A stretch of DNA of 8,226 nucleotides from positions 1-8,226 of the forward strand of contig PWVP01000069.1 in NCBI GenBank assembly GCA_003561815.1, written 5' to 3'. The translations under genes were made by a program, and so were the position numbers. This document shows, in pieces, positions 1 through 5,905 of the stretch (its first letter is position 1; every line of letters starts with the position of its first letter). The notes beneath the pieces were generated by a model, which saw nothing but the letters and a program-made list of their open reading frames with translations, searched no databases and was not told the DNA's origin. The stretch is from Campylobacterota bacterium. Its GTDB lineage: Bacteria > Campylobacterota > Campylobacteria > Campylobacterales > SZUA-545.

Positions 1-347
1 CCTTTGGCCGTCTTGTGAGTGAGATTGCCACTAAGCTGCGCGGCAAACATAAGCCCAGCTTCACACCGCATCTGGATTGCGGGGATTATATCGTAGTGGT
101 CAACGCCGCTAAAGTCCACCTCAGTAAAGAGCACAAGCTGGAGAAGCCCTACCATAAGCACACCGGTTATGCCGGTAGCGTTAAAACCGTCAAGACCGGC
201 GAGCTTCTGGAGAAGAATCCCGAGAAGCTGTTCAAGCTCGCCACCCGCGGCATGCTGCCTAAAAACCACCTGGGCCGCGAGATGCTGAAGAAGCTGAAGG
301 TTTACGCCGGCAGCGAACACCCCCACACTGCACAGATAAAGGCATAA
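1..347 (+). CDS. rplM: 50S ribosomal protein L13, 3' part (5' end outside window)
   Basis: This is the C-terminal three quarters of ribosomal protein L13, an early-assembling protein of the large subunit. The reading frame is open from base 3 and gives FGRLVSEIATKLRGKHK, which aligns with the LGRLA..LRGKHK core of L13. It continues through GDYIVVVNA, the HKHTGYAGSVK segment, GMLPKNHLGREMLKKLKVYAG and a short tail ending TAQIKA. All these landmarks are in the usual order for L13. The GTG at 15 lies inside the conserved core, so it is not the true start; the real start is upstream of the window. The stop at 345-347 is only 4 nt from the rpsI start, the standard rplM-rpsI operon arrangement. Identification is essentially certain; only the missing N-terminus limits it. 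Confidence 0.97.
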   Translation, partial: FGRLVSEIATKLRGKHKPSFTPHLDCGDYIVVVNAAKVHLSKEHKLEKPYHKHTGYAGSVKTVKTGELLEKNPEKLFKLATRGMLPKNHLGREMLKKLKVYAGSEHPHTAQIKA

Positions 348-351
348 GAGT

Positions 352-744
352 ATGAGCAAAACAATCTACGCAACCGGAAAGCGAAAGACCGCCATCGCCA
401 AAGTATGGCTCAAGCCCGGTACCGGCAAAGTGGTTATCAACGGCCTCAACCTGGACACCTGGCTCGGTGGTCACGAGGCGATCAAGATGCGCGTGATGCA
501 GCCGCTGCGCCTGACCAAACAGGACACCGCCGTGGACATCATGGCCAGCACCCTCGGTGGCGGCTACTCCGCTCAGGCCGATGCGCTGCGCCACGGCATC
601 TCCAAGGCGCTTAGCCTCTTTGAGCCCAACTTCCGCACCATCTTAAAGCCCCACGGTCTGCTCACCCGCGACTCCCGTGTGGTGGAGCGCAAGAAGTACG
701 GTAAGCGCAAAGCGCGCAGAAGCCCGCAGTTTTCCAAACGTTAA
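352..744 (+). CDS. rpsI: 30S ribosomal protein S9
   Basis: S9 is a small-subunit protein whose C-terminal tail reaches the P-site tRNA. The 130-residue product is full length for the family. It opens with YATGKRKTAIAKVWLKPG, has the central TLGGGYSAQADALRHGISKAL segment, and ends in the basic RKARRSPQFSKR tail with the invariant terminal Lys-Arg. The TWLGGHEAIK stretch near residue 37 is the form I associate with Campylobacterota, and it is the main taxonomic clue in the window. The ATG at 352 follows rplM by 4 nt; an AAAGG at 338-342 inside the end of rplM can serve as ribosome binding site, so the two genes are co-transcribed and probably translationally coupled. A strong hairpin follows at 751-774. 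Confidence 0.98.
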   Translation: MSKTIYATGKRKTAIAKVWLKPGTGKVVINGLNLDTWLGGHEAIKMRVMQPLRLTKQDTAVDIMASTLGGGYSAQADALRHGISKALSLFEPNFRTILKPHGLLTRDSRVVERKKYGKRKARRSPQFSKR

Positions 745-750
745 TATCTC

Positions 751-774
751 CCAAAAGCGCTTGGGCGCTTTTGG
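751..774 (+). terminator. Hairpin terminator after rplM-rpsI
   Basis: Six bases after the rpsI stop lies a perfect 10-bp inverted repeat, CCAAAAGCGC (751-760) and GCGCTTTTGG (765-774), with a TTGG loop. The inner GCGC/GCGC stem is flanked by AAAA on one side and TTTT on the other, the usual look of a bidirectional intrinsic terminator in which the U-tract also pairs. There is no further T-run after the stem (TTCGATACGG), so efficiency is uncertain. Confidence 0.65.
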
Positions 775-782
775 TTCGATAC

Positions 783-839
783 GGCTTGGGAGCAGAAGCC
801 CCCAAGCCTACGCTGCCGCTGTGGCCGCTTCAGCAGCGG
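783..839. other. Two further stem-loops between rpsI and the binding-protein gene
   Basis: GGCTTGGG (783-790) pairs perfectly with CCCAAGCC (801-808) across a 10-nt loop. Directly after it, CCGCTG (816-821) pairs with CAGCGG (834-839); an alternative register is CGCTGC (811-816) with GCAGCG (833-838). No ORF with coding character covers this stretch, and neither stem is followed by a T-run. They could be transcript-end processing or stability elements, part of a small RNA, or remnants of a repeat family. Function is not evident. Confidence 0.5.
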
Positions 840-845
840 GCTCTC

Positions 846-864
846 GCGCCCTTGGCGCTCTTTT
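846..864 (+). terminator. Second terminator-like hairpin before the binding-protein gene
   Basis: GCGCC (846-850), loop CTT, GGCGC (854-858), then TCTTTT (859-864). A compact GC-rich stem followed by a T-rich tail is the classic intrinsic terminator form. It partly repeats the upstream terminator (TTGGGCGCTTTT at 761-772 against TTGGCGCTCTTTT at 852-864). It could be a backup terminator for the ribosomal operon, or could end a short transcript from the intervening hairpin region. Confidence 0.5.
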
Positions 865-902
865 CCTGACGAAGTTTATTGCGTGGAAAGTTGAGAGAAT
901 TG

Positions 903-2411
903 ATGAGAAAAAGTGTTTTGCTTCTTTTTTTCCTGAGTTCTCTGCTTCTGGCCCAGTCTGCCCTCAACCTGACCCTTTCTGGTTATCCCGCGCGTCTTAA
1001 TCCGATTCTGGCCACCGACTCGGTGAGCAGCTCACTGACTGACTGGATCTTTGATGGGCTTCTGCGTTATGACAAAGAGGGGGAGATAATCGGCGATATC
1101 GCCAAAAGCTGGCACTTTGAGGATGAGAAGACGCTTATCTTCACCCTGCGCCGCGATCGCACCTGGCACGATGGCGAGCCGGTCACAGCCCACGATGTGG
1201 TCTTTACCTACGAGACCATCGTCTCTGATCGGGTCTTTACCCCCTACGCCTCAAACTTCCGAATGGTCGATCAGGTAGAGGCGATCGATGACTACACGGT
1301 GCGGGTGGTACATACCGCCTCCTACTTTAAGGCGTTAGAGACCTGGCTGGGCAGCCTGATTCCTAAGCATATCCTCGCAGACGATCCCGATCTGATGACC
1401 TCGGATTTTAATCGCCGACCGGTGGGCAATAGCTACTTTCGCCTGGAGGAGCTGAGCCTCTCGAGCAATCTGGAGCTTCTGGCCTACCGCGACTTTCAGC
1501 CCCGTCCACCCCATATCGATCGGGTGGTCTTTAGCTATGTGCAGGATCCGAGTGTGGAGTTTTTGAAGCTCAAAAGCCGCCAGATCCATATCGGTAACCT
1601 GGAGGCGATGCAGGTGGAGCGCCAGCTCGATAGCGGGTTTGAGAAGGATTATCGCATCATCGAGTACCCCGCCTTCAACTACAACTACCTCGGCTTTAAT
1701 CTGCGACTGGAGAAGTTTCAAGATGAGCGGGTGCGTCAGGCGCTCAACTACGCCATCGATCGCCAGGAGCTGATCGATATTCTCTTTTTTGGCCGTGCGC
1801 GCGTTAGCCACGGGCCGATCTTAGAGGGGGCACTGGGTTTTAATGAGGCGGTGCGAACGCCCGATCGGGATCTAAAGAAAGCCCGCGCACTGCTGGCCGA
1901 GGCGGGCTACACGGCGGATAACCCGCTGCGCTTTGAGATTGCAACCAACTCCAACAACCCCATCCGGGTCTACGCGGCACAGATTATGCAGCATCAGCTT
2001 GCCCAGGCGGGTGTTCAGGTGCGCCTGAGGGTGATGGAGTGGCAGGCGTTTTTAAATCAGGTGGTGCATGCACGGGAGTTTGAGACGGTGCTTTTAGCCT
2101 GGAGTGTGCCGCTGATGCCCGATCCCTTCACCATCTGGCACAGCAGCATGGATAAAAAAGGGGGCTTTAACTTCGTGGGGTATGCCAGCGATCGGGTGGA
2201 TGCGATTATCGAAGAGGCCCAGAGCACCGTCGATCGCGACGCGCTCGATCAACTCTTTCAGCGCTACCACGCCGAGGTGGTCAACGATCTGCCCTACCTC
2301 TTTCTCTACTCCCCTAACGCCATCTCGGCGGTGAGCCGCCAGCTGACACCGATCGAGCCCACCCTGATGGGGTATGGTCACAACCGCTTTGATTGGCGGC
2401 TTCATCCGTAA
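903..2411 (+). CDS. Periplasmic ABC transporter solute-binding protein, family 5 (peptide/nickel type)
   Basis: The 502-residue product is a family 5 extracellular solute-binding protein (DppA/OppA/NikA superfamily), which captures oligopeptides, metal chelates or related ligands in the periplasm for an ABC importer. The N-terminus is a Sec signal peptide: MRKS, a hydrophobic run LLLFFLSSLLLA, then a probable cut near AQSA. No lipobox cysteine is present, so the protein should be soluble. Family landmarks are PARLNPILATD just after the signal, DGLLRYDKEGEI, and the signature WHDGEPVTAHDVVFTYETI from W88, followed by VRQALNYAIDRQEL and RALLAEAGY in the C-terminal half. I chose ATG 903 because it starts the signal peptide directly; the in-frame TTG at 879 would place a charged extension before it. 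No permease or ATPase gene is adjacent, so the partner is elsewhere or absent. The ligand cannot be told from the sequence. Confidence 0.92.
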   Translation: MRKSVLLLFFLSSLLLAQSALNLTLSGYPARLNPILATDSVSSSLTDWIFDGLLRYDKEGEIIGDIAKSWHFEDEKTLIFTLRRDRTWHDGEPVTAHDVVFTYETIVSDRVFTPYASNFRMVDQVEAIDDYTVRVVHTASYFKALETWLGSLIPKHILADDPDLMTSDFNRRPVGNSYFRLEELSLSSNLELLAYRDFQPRPPHIDRVVFSYVQDPSVEFLKLKSRQIHIGNLEAMQVERQLDSGFEKDYRIIEYPAFNYNYLGFNLRLEKFQDERVRQALNYAIDRQELIDILFFGRARVSHGPILEGALGFNEAVRTPDRDLKKARALLAEAGYTADNPLRFEIATNSNNPIRVYAAQIMQHQLAQAGVQVRLRVMEWQAFLNQVVHAREFETVLLAWSVPLMPDPFTIWHSSMDKKGGFNFVGYASDRVDAIIEEAQSTVDRDALDQLFQRYHAEVVNDLPYLFLYSPNAISAVSRQLTPIEPTLMGYGHNRFDWRLHP

Positions 2412-2419
2412 GAACCCCG

Positions 2420-2428
2420 TGGTACAAT
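2420..2428 (+). promoter_or_regulatory. Possible extended -10 promoter before the small GGDEF-like gene
   Basis: TGGTACAAT in the 43-bp gap has the form TGN-TANAAT of an extended -10 element and lies 26 nt before the next ATG. No good -35 is visible, which is common in Campylobacterota. It could give internal expression of the two downstream genes in addition to read-through from the binding-protein gene. Confidence 0.4.
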
Positions 2429-2454
2429 GATCCCATCAAACCCAAGGAGTTCTT

Positions 2455-2853
2455 ATGGCCGGTCAAGTTTTTCAGTTTGCGGACTTTAAACCCTTTATCC
2501 GACACGAAATCGGCGAGATGGAGCGGATGGCTGAGGAGCACCGCAAGCTCACCGTTCTTTATGTGCGCCTCAATGAGTCCCCCGATCGGGTGAGCGATGT
2601 GCTCAAGGATACGCTCCGCCATGCGGATGTGATCTTTAACAGTGGCGATCACTTCTTTTTGGTGCTGCCCACCACCGATAAAGAGGGGGCGATGCATGTG
2701 GCCCGCTTGCTTGAGCAGTATTTCGGGCGCAAAGTACACGATGTGGCCACCACCTGGCCAGAGGATGGCCAGAGTGAGCCGGAGGTGGTGGCGAGCATGA
2801 TTGAGTATGTGCAGTCACTGCACGGCATCGACCTTAAAGCGGTGGTCGGCTGA
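2455..2853 (+). CDS. Small degenerate GGDEF-domain-like protein
   Basis: The 132-residue product has no signal peptide or membrane segment and reads as a compact, catalytically dead GGDEF domain. LRHADVIF, then SGDHFFLVLP at residues 63-72, lines up with the GGDEF hallmark: SGDHF stands where GGDEF would be, keeping Asp and Phe but losing the first Gly and the Glu. The following TTDKEGAMHVARLLEQYF matches the helix after the hallmark, and TTWPEDGQSEPEVV matches the yPeDG.s..eL strand-helix near the domain's end. The N-terminal LTVLYVRLNE corresponds to the first core strand, without the usual metal-binding DxD/FK pattern. It cannot be an active diguanylate cyclase; a nucleotide-sensing or protein-binding role is inference. 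A strong AAGGAG at 2444-2449 sets the ATG. It sits between the solute-binding protein and the BCCT gene, whose start lies only 2-23 nt beyond its stop, so it is very likely co-transcribed with the latter. Family assignment is by motif pattern only. Confidence 0.75.
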   Translation: MAGQVFQFADFKPFIRHEIGEMERMAEEHRKLTVLYVRLNESPDRVSDVLKDTLRHADVIFNSGDHFFLVLPTTDKEGAMHVARLLEQYFGRKVHDVATTWPEDGQSEPEVVASMIEYVQSLHGIDLKAVVG

Positions 2854-2876
2854 TTTTGGCCCCCCTAAAGGCGTTT

Positions 2877-4907
2877 TTGAGCTCCAGGGCGGTTTTACTA
2901 CCGGTCTTTTTGCCGACAGCGGCGGTTTTGCTGCTGTTGATTATCGGTACGCTGCGCGCGCCTGATCAGGCCGAAGCGCTCTTTGCTTCGGTGCTGGCGT
3001 GGATCACCACCGACTTTGGGTGGTTCTACATGCTCAGCGTGACGATCTTTATGATCTTCATCATCGCAGTGGGCTTTTCGGGGTGGGGCCGCATCAAGCT
3101 CGGCCCCGATCACGCCGAGCCGGAGTACAGCTTTCCTGCGTGGTTTGCGATGCTCTTTTCGGCCGGTTACGGCATCGCGCTGCTCTTTTTCGGGGTGGCC
3201 GAGCCGGTGCTGCACTACGCCGTGCCGCCGGAGGCGCCCGCCCAGACGGTGGAGGCGGCCAAACAGGCGATGCAGATCACCTTCTTTCACTGGGGTTTTC
3301 ATATCTGGGCGATCTATGGCCTGGTGGGGCTGGTGCTGGCCTACTTCGCCTTTCGCCACGGTCTGCCGCTCTCGATCCGATCGGCGCTCTATCCGCTGGT
3401 GGGCGAGCGCATCCACGGCCCCATCGGCCATACGGTCGATAGCTTTGCGATTTTAGGCACCGTCTTCGGTCTGGCGACCACTCTGGGCCTCTCGGTTGCG
3501 CAGATCAACGCGGGCCTGCACTATCTGTGGCCCACCATCCCCGTAGGCGCACTGACCCAGGTGGTGACCATCGCGGTGATTACCGCTCTGGCCATCTTCT
3601 CGGTGGTGGCGGGGATGGACAAGGGGATTAAGCGGCTCTCGCTGATCAATATGGTGCTGGCCATCTCGCTGATGCTCTTTGTCTTTATCGTCGGGCCGAC
3701 CATCTTTATTCTGGAGACCTTTTTAGAGAATACCGGGCGCTACCTAAGCGGCATCGTGGAGCGCACCTTCAATCTTCAGGCCTACACCGCCAGTGACTGG
3801 ATCGGCAACTGGACACTCTTTATCTTCGGCTGGACCATTGCGTGGGCACCCTTTGTGGGGCTCTTTATCGCCAAAATCAGCCGCGGGCGGACGATTCGGC
3901 AGTTTGTTTTCGGGGTGATGCTGGCGCCGACCATCTTCACCTTTTTATGGTTTACCGTCTTCGGCGATACGGCGCTGCATGCGATTATGTTTGAGGGGTA
4001 CACCGCGCTGATCGATGAGGTGCAGTCCGATCGCGCGATTGCGCTCTTTAAGTTCTATGAGTATCTGCCCTGGACGACACTGCTGTCAATCATCACGCTG
4101 CTTTTGATTATGACCTTCTTTGTCACCTCGGTGGATTCGGGTACGCTGGTGGTCAGCTCCCTCGCCTCCGGCGGACAGGTCAACAGCCCCATCTGGCTGC
4201 GGATCTTCTGGGCGGTGATCCTCGGCAGCGTCGCTTCGATTTTGCTGATAGCGGGCGGACTGGGGGCGCTGCAGACTGCGGCGATTACCGGGGCGCTGCC
4301 CTTTGCGGTGATTATGCTGCTCTCTTTAGCGGGGCTGTGGCGCGCGCTGATTATCGAAGGGCACCGCGAAGTGAGCCTTGCGAGCTATGTCAGCGGCAGC
4401 AAAGGCAAAGAGGGGGGCGTCTTCTGGCGTGAGCGGCTAGGGCTTTTGGTGGGCTTTCCCGAAAAGAGCGCCGTAGAGCGGTTTGTGCAGAAAAACGCCT
4501 ACCTGGCTTTAAAGCAGGTGCAAAAGAGCCTGCAGGAAAAAGAGGGGTGGGAGGCGGTGGTCGCCTTCGATGAGGGTGACTGCCGTGCGAGTTTTAGTAT
4601 CGAAAAAGAGGGGGAGATGGACTTCCTCTATGAGGTGCGCCTGCGTGGTTATGCCAAACCCGGCTTCGCCTACCCCGAGATGGCCCGGGATAATGATGGC
4701 GACGAGCAGTACTACCGCGCTGAAGTGTTTCTAAAAAAGGGCGGGCAGGGGTATGATATCTACGGCTACGAGACGGAGGATATTATCAACGATCTGCTCG
4801 ATCACCTGCAGAAATATCTACACTTTCTGCACACCTCACCGGGGATTCTGCCCTGGCAGGGTGAAGAGCATCAGCGCGATGCGGTCGAAAAGGGCGATCA
4901 GGTTTAG
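2877..4907 (+). CDS. BCCT-family transporter, BetT-like with long C-terminal domain
   Basis: This is a secondary transporter of the betaine/choline/carnitine family, normally importing quaternary-ammonium compatible solutes with Na+ or H+ across the inner membrane. It has about 12 hydrophobic segments and family motifs: SAGYGIALLFFGVAEP in TM3, WGFHIWAIYG in TM4 with the aromatic box W139, W144 and Y147, SIRSALYPLVGERIHGPIGH, and WAPFVGLFIAKISRGRTIRQF in TM8. After the membrane part (to about residue 500) comes a soluble domain of about 170 residues resembling the E. coli BetT tail (YYRAEVF, GYDIYGY, DHLQKYLHFLH). Overall length of 676 residues is nearly that of E. coli BetT. I chose TTG 2877 because AAAGG (2867-2871) sits 5 nt upstream; TTG 2856, 2 nt after the previous stop, would add seven residues but has no clear ribosome binding site. 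The choline-associated Asp in TM3 is Ala101 and the second Trp of the TM8 pair is Thr320, so betaine or another solute is as likely as choline. Confidence 0.93.
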   Translation: MSSRAVLLPVFLPTAAVLLLLIIGTLRAPDQAEALFASVLAWITTDFGWFYMLSVTIFMIFIIAVGFSGWGRIKLGPDHAEPEYSFPAWFAMLFSAGYGIALLFFGVAEPVLHYAVPPEAPAQTVEAAKQAMQITFFHWGFHIWAIYGLVGLVLAYFAFRHGLPLSIRSALYPLVGERIHGPIGHTVDSFAILGTVFGLATTLGLSVAQINAGLHYLWPTIPVGALTQVVTIAVITALAIFSVVAGMDKGIKRLSLINMVLAISLMLFVFIVGPTIFILETFLENTGRYLSGIVERTFNLQAYTASDWIGNWTLFIFGWTIAWAPFVGLFIAKISRGRTIRQFVFGVMLAPTIFTFLWFTVFGDTALHAIMFEGYTALIDEVQSDRAIALFKFYEYLPWTTLLSIITLLLIMTFFVTSVDSGTLVVSSLASGGQVNSPIWLRIFWAVILGSVASILLIAGGLGALQTAAITGALPFAVIMLLSLAGLWRALIIEGHREVSLASYVSGSKGKEGGVFWRERLGLLVGFPEKSAVERFVQKNAYLALKQVQKSLQEKEGWEAVVAFDEGDCRASFSIEKEGEMDFLYEVRLRGYAKPGFAYPEMARDNDGDEQYYRAEVFLKKGGQGYDIYGYETEDIINDLLDHLQKYLHFLHTSPGILPWQGEEHQRDAVEKGDQV

Positions 4908-4910
4908 TCC

Positions 4911-5062
4911 AGAAGGGCGTGCTGCCCGGACGACAGGTTTCCTGCGTTTAGAGTCAAGGTGGGGGGACAACTCATATCAAAACGCCAGACAAGAGAGTAG
5001 CCTAGGTGGTAGACTGACCCTGCCTGATCCATGAGGATCCCAGACAGAACAGTGAAGATGGT
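4911..5062 (-). ncRNA. Candidate structured small RNA, about 150 nt
   Basis: No credible protein gene lies in 4908-5137. Read on the minus strand, the stretch downstream of a TATAAT box folds into a 15-bp interrupted hairpin: ACUG (5053-5050), CUGUCU (5047-5042) and GAUCC (5039-5035), a UCAU loop, then GGAUC (5030-5026), AGGCAG (5025-5020) and CAGU (5016-5013). One pair is G-U on the minus strand but C-A on the plus strand, favouring minus. A second hairpin joins GCGUUU (4985-4980) to AAACGC (4949-4944) and GAGU (4973-4970) to ACUC (4954-4951). Its 15-nt loop carries UGUCCCCCCACC. A small GGGC-AGCAC-GCCC stem followed by UUCU (4927-4911) could end the transcript. It is convergent with the BCCT gene and would touch its 3' end. 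It does not match tmRNA, SRP RNA, RNase P or 6S as I know them. Boundaries are estimates and expression is unproven. Confidence 0.45.
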
Positions 5063-5087
5063 AGCACTATTATAGAGTGAATGTCAA
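5058..5087 (-). promoter_or_regulatory. Minus-strand sigma-70-like promoter for the candidate small RNA
   Basis: Reading the minus strand, a consensus TATAAT lies at 5074-5069. A consensus TTGACA lies at 5087-5082, only 7 nt from that box, but 18 nt from a weaker TACCAT at 5063-5058. Either the TATAAT is used without a -35, as is usual in Campylobacterota, or the TTGACA/TACCAT pair is used. The area is AT-rich and there is no minus-strand protein gene downstream, so a promoter here points to a non-coding transcript. Confidence 0.5.
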
Positions 5088-5125
5088 TACTAAATTGTAA
5101 ATTAACTGAAATTTGTCACTATTTT

Positions 5126-5168
5126 GGTGATCGGCGGCTAATCCATCCGCCCCACATAGCCGATCACC
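5126..5168. repeat. 10-bp perfect inverted repeat across the repressor gene's end
   Basis: GGTGATCGGC (5126-5135) and GCCGATCACC (5159-5168) are exact reverse complements 23 nt apart and enclose the repressor stop codon and its last six codons. An inner GGCGG/CCGCC pairing (5133-5137 with 5147-5151) competes for the same bases. On the minus strand the stem would close the 3' end of the repressor mRNA, but it is followed by AAAATAG rather than a T-run. It is therefore a poor intrinsic terminator and may instead stabilise the mRNA end. Confidence 0.5.
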
Positions 5169-5860
5169 TTGCCGATGACGCGCAGCGCTTTGACCTTGGA
5201 GCGGTCCGGGATGGTCAGAGGCGGGTGGCGATCGTTGTCGGATTTGAGGTGGACAGTATCGGTGATGATATCGATAAAGACCCGTCTTAAAAAGAGATGC
5301 CCATTAAACTCAAAAAAGAAGATTTTGCCATCTTCTAAAGCGGTGCGCTCTTTGTCGATAATGGCGAGCGAACCCCGTCTAAGTGTGGGCTCCATATTGG
5401 AGTGGGTGATGTAGATCGCCTCAAGATTCTCCTTCTCGTAAATATCATTAAGCACGAGATGAAGAAAGTGAACCGGAAAAAAGAGCTGCTCTTTAGAGGC
5501 TGCTGCCCCCTCCTGATGTTGCGTGTCACCCGCATCCACCTGAATGGGGATACGGGCAAAAAACTCCTCAAACTCCTCGCCGGTCAGATCAAAGTGTTCC
5601 AACAGACGGCTTGGCGCCGGTTTGGGCAGTGTCTCTTCGCCGGTCAGCAGCCAGCCAAGAGAGAGCCCCCGGTGCCTGGCAAACTCTGCCAGGGTCTTGA
5701 TGGGGATGGTGTTGCGTTTTTTCCAATACGCCAGCTTGTCGGCTGCATGGCCCATCTGGAGCGCCACCTGTCGATCCGAGGTGACCCCTAGAACCGACTT
5801 AAGCCGATCGAGAATAGCTGTAAACTGAATTTCATCATGTTCTGATGAAATATTTTTCAT
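5138..5860 (-). CDS. CI-type repressor with inactive S24 (LexA/CI-like) C-terminal domain
   Basis: The 240-residue product has a phage CI-type helix-turn-helix at about residues 13-75: ILDRLKSVLGV, then ATG-proximal helices ending WKKRNTIP and the family signature LSLGWLLTGE. A linker leads to an S24-like fold at about 145-240, with HSNMEPTL, EDGKIFFFEFNGHLFLRRV, SDN at 207-209 and GKVIGYVGRMD. In active S24 repressors the hallmark is S-M-E-P with a Lys in (V)KRL. Here the serine position is Asn155 (a serine sits one residue earlier) and the lysine position is Arg192, so RecA-stimulated self-cleavage is not expected. The fold probably serves dimerisation or ligand response. ATG 5860 follows AAAGGG by 9 nt; the longer TTG start at 5893 lies inside the promoter. 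It is divergent from the GGDEF-EAL gene and probably represses from the shared region. No other phage gene is nearby, so it looks like a domesticated regulator. Confidence 0.88.
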   Translation of the reverse strand: MKNISSEHDEIQFTAILDRLKSVLGVTSDRQVALQMGHAADKLAYWKKRNTIPIKTLAEFARHRGLSLGWLLTGEETLPKPAPSRLLEHFDLTGEEFEEFFARIPIQVDAGDTQHQEGAAASKEQLFFPVHFLHLVLNDIYEKENLEAIYITHSNMEPTLRRGSLAIIDKERTALEDGKIFFFEFNGHLFLRRVFIDIITDTVHLKSDNDRHPPLTIPDRSKVKALRVIGKVIGYVGRMD

Positions 5861-5892
5861 AATATGCGGCCCTTTAGTATTGACATAATTCA

Positions 5893-5898
5893 ATTATA
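5893..5898 (-). promoter_or_regulatory. -10 box of the repressor gene
   Basis: On the minus strand CCGTATAATTG carries a consensus TATAAT 32 nt before the chosen ATG at 5860, leaving a short leader with the AAAGGG ribosome binding site. There is no recognisable -35 at 16-18 nt. It overlaps the alternative TTG start, which argues against that start. The repeated CTGTGA elements begin just upstream of it, where a repressor or activator would contact polymerase. Confidence 0.55.
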
Positions 5899-5905
5899 CG
5901 GGTAG

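Noticed and set aside
879..902. TTG 879 as the start of the solute-binding protein
   Set aside because: It would put eight mostly charged residues before a textbook signal peptide that begins exactly at ATG 903.
677..1000. Open frame on + crossing the rpsI end and the hairpin region
   Set aside because: It starts inside rpsI in another frame, crosses the terminator hairpins and ends in the signal-peptide region; its composition is not protein-like.
1153..1160. GCGATCGC octamer as a sign of cyanobacterial DNA
   Set aside because: Only one full octamer is present; the enriched unit is the hexamer, and S9/L13 point to Campylobacterota.
2898..3431. 177-codon open frame on the minus strand inside the BCCT gene
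   Set aside because: It is antisense to a clear membrane transporter, rich in Arg/His/Gln as expected from reverse reading of hydrophobic GC-rich codons, and shows no family motif.
4919..4950. Resemblance of the minus strand CAGGAAACCUGUCGUCCGGGC to the RNase P GAGGAAAGUCCGGGC core
   Set aside because: Only short pieces match with an insertion between them, and the region is far too short for RNase P RNA.
4753..5034. Open frame on + overlapping the BCCT 3' end and the gap
   Set aside because: Most of it is an out-of-frame shadow of the BCCT gene, and the part in the gap has no ribosome binding site or recognisable motif.
4919..5067. Long-range closing stem of the candidate RNA, GUGCUACC with GGGCAGCAC, suggesting a 6S-like rod
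   Set aside because: The 5' arm overlaps the expected promoter-to-start interval, so it may not be transcribed. The pair that is G-U on plus becomes A-C on minus, and the interior does not form one rod with a central bubble.
5138..5860. Prophage or integrated element marked by the CI-type repressor
   Set aside because: No integrase, structural gene, tRNA or att-like direct repeat is visible; neighbours are ordinary chromosomal genes.
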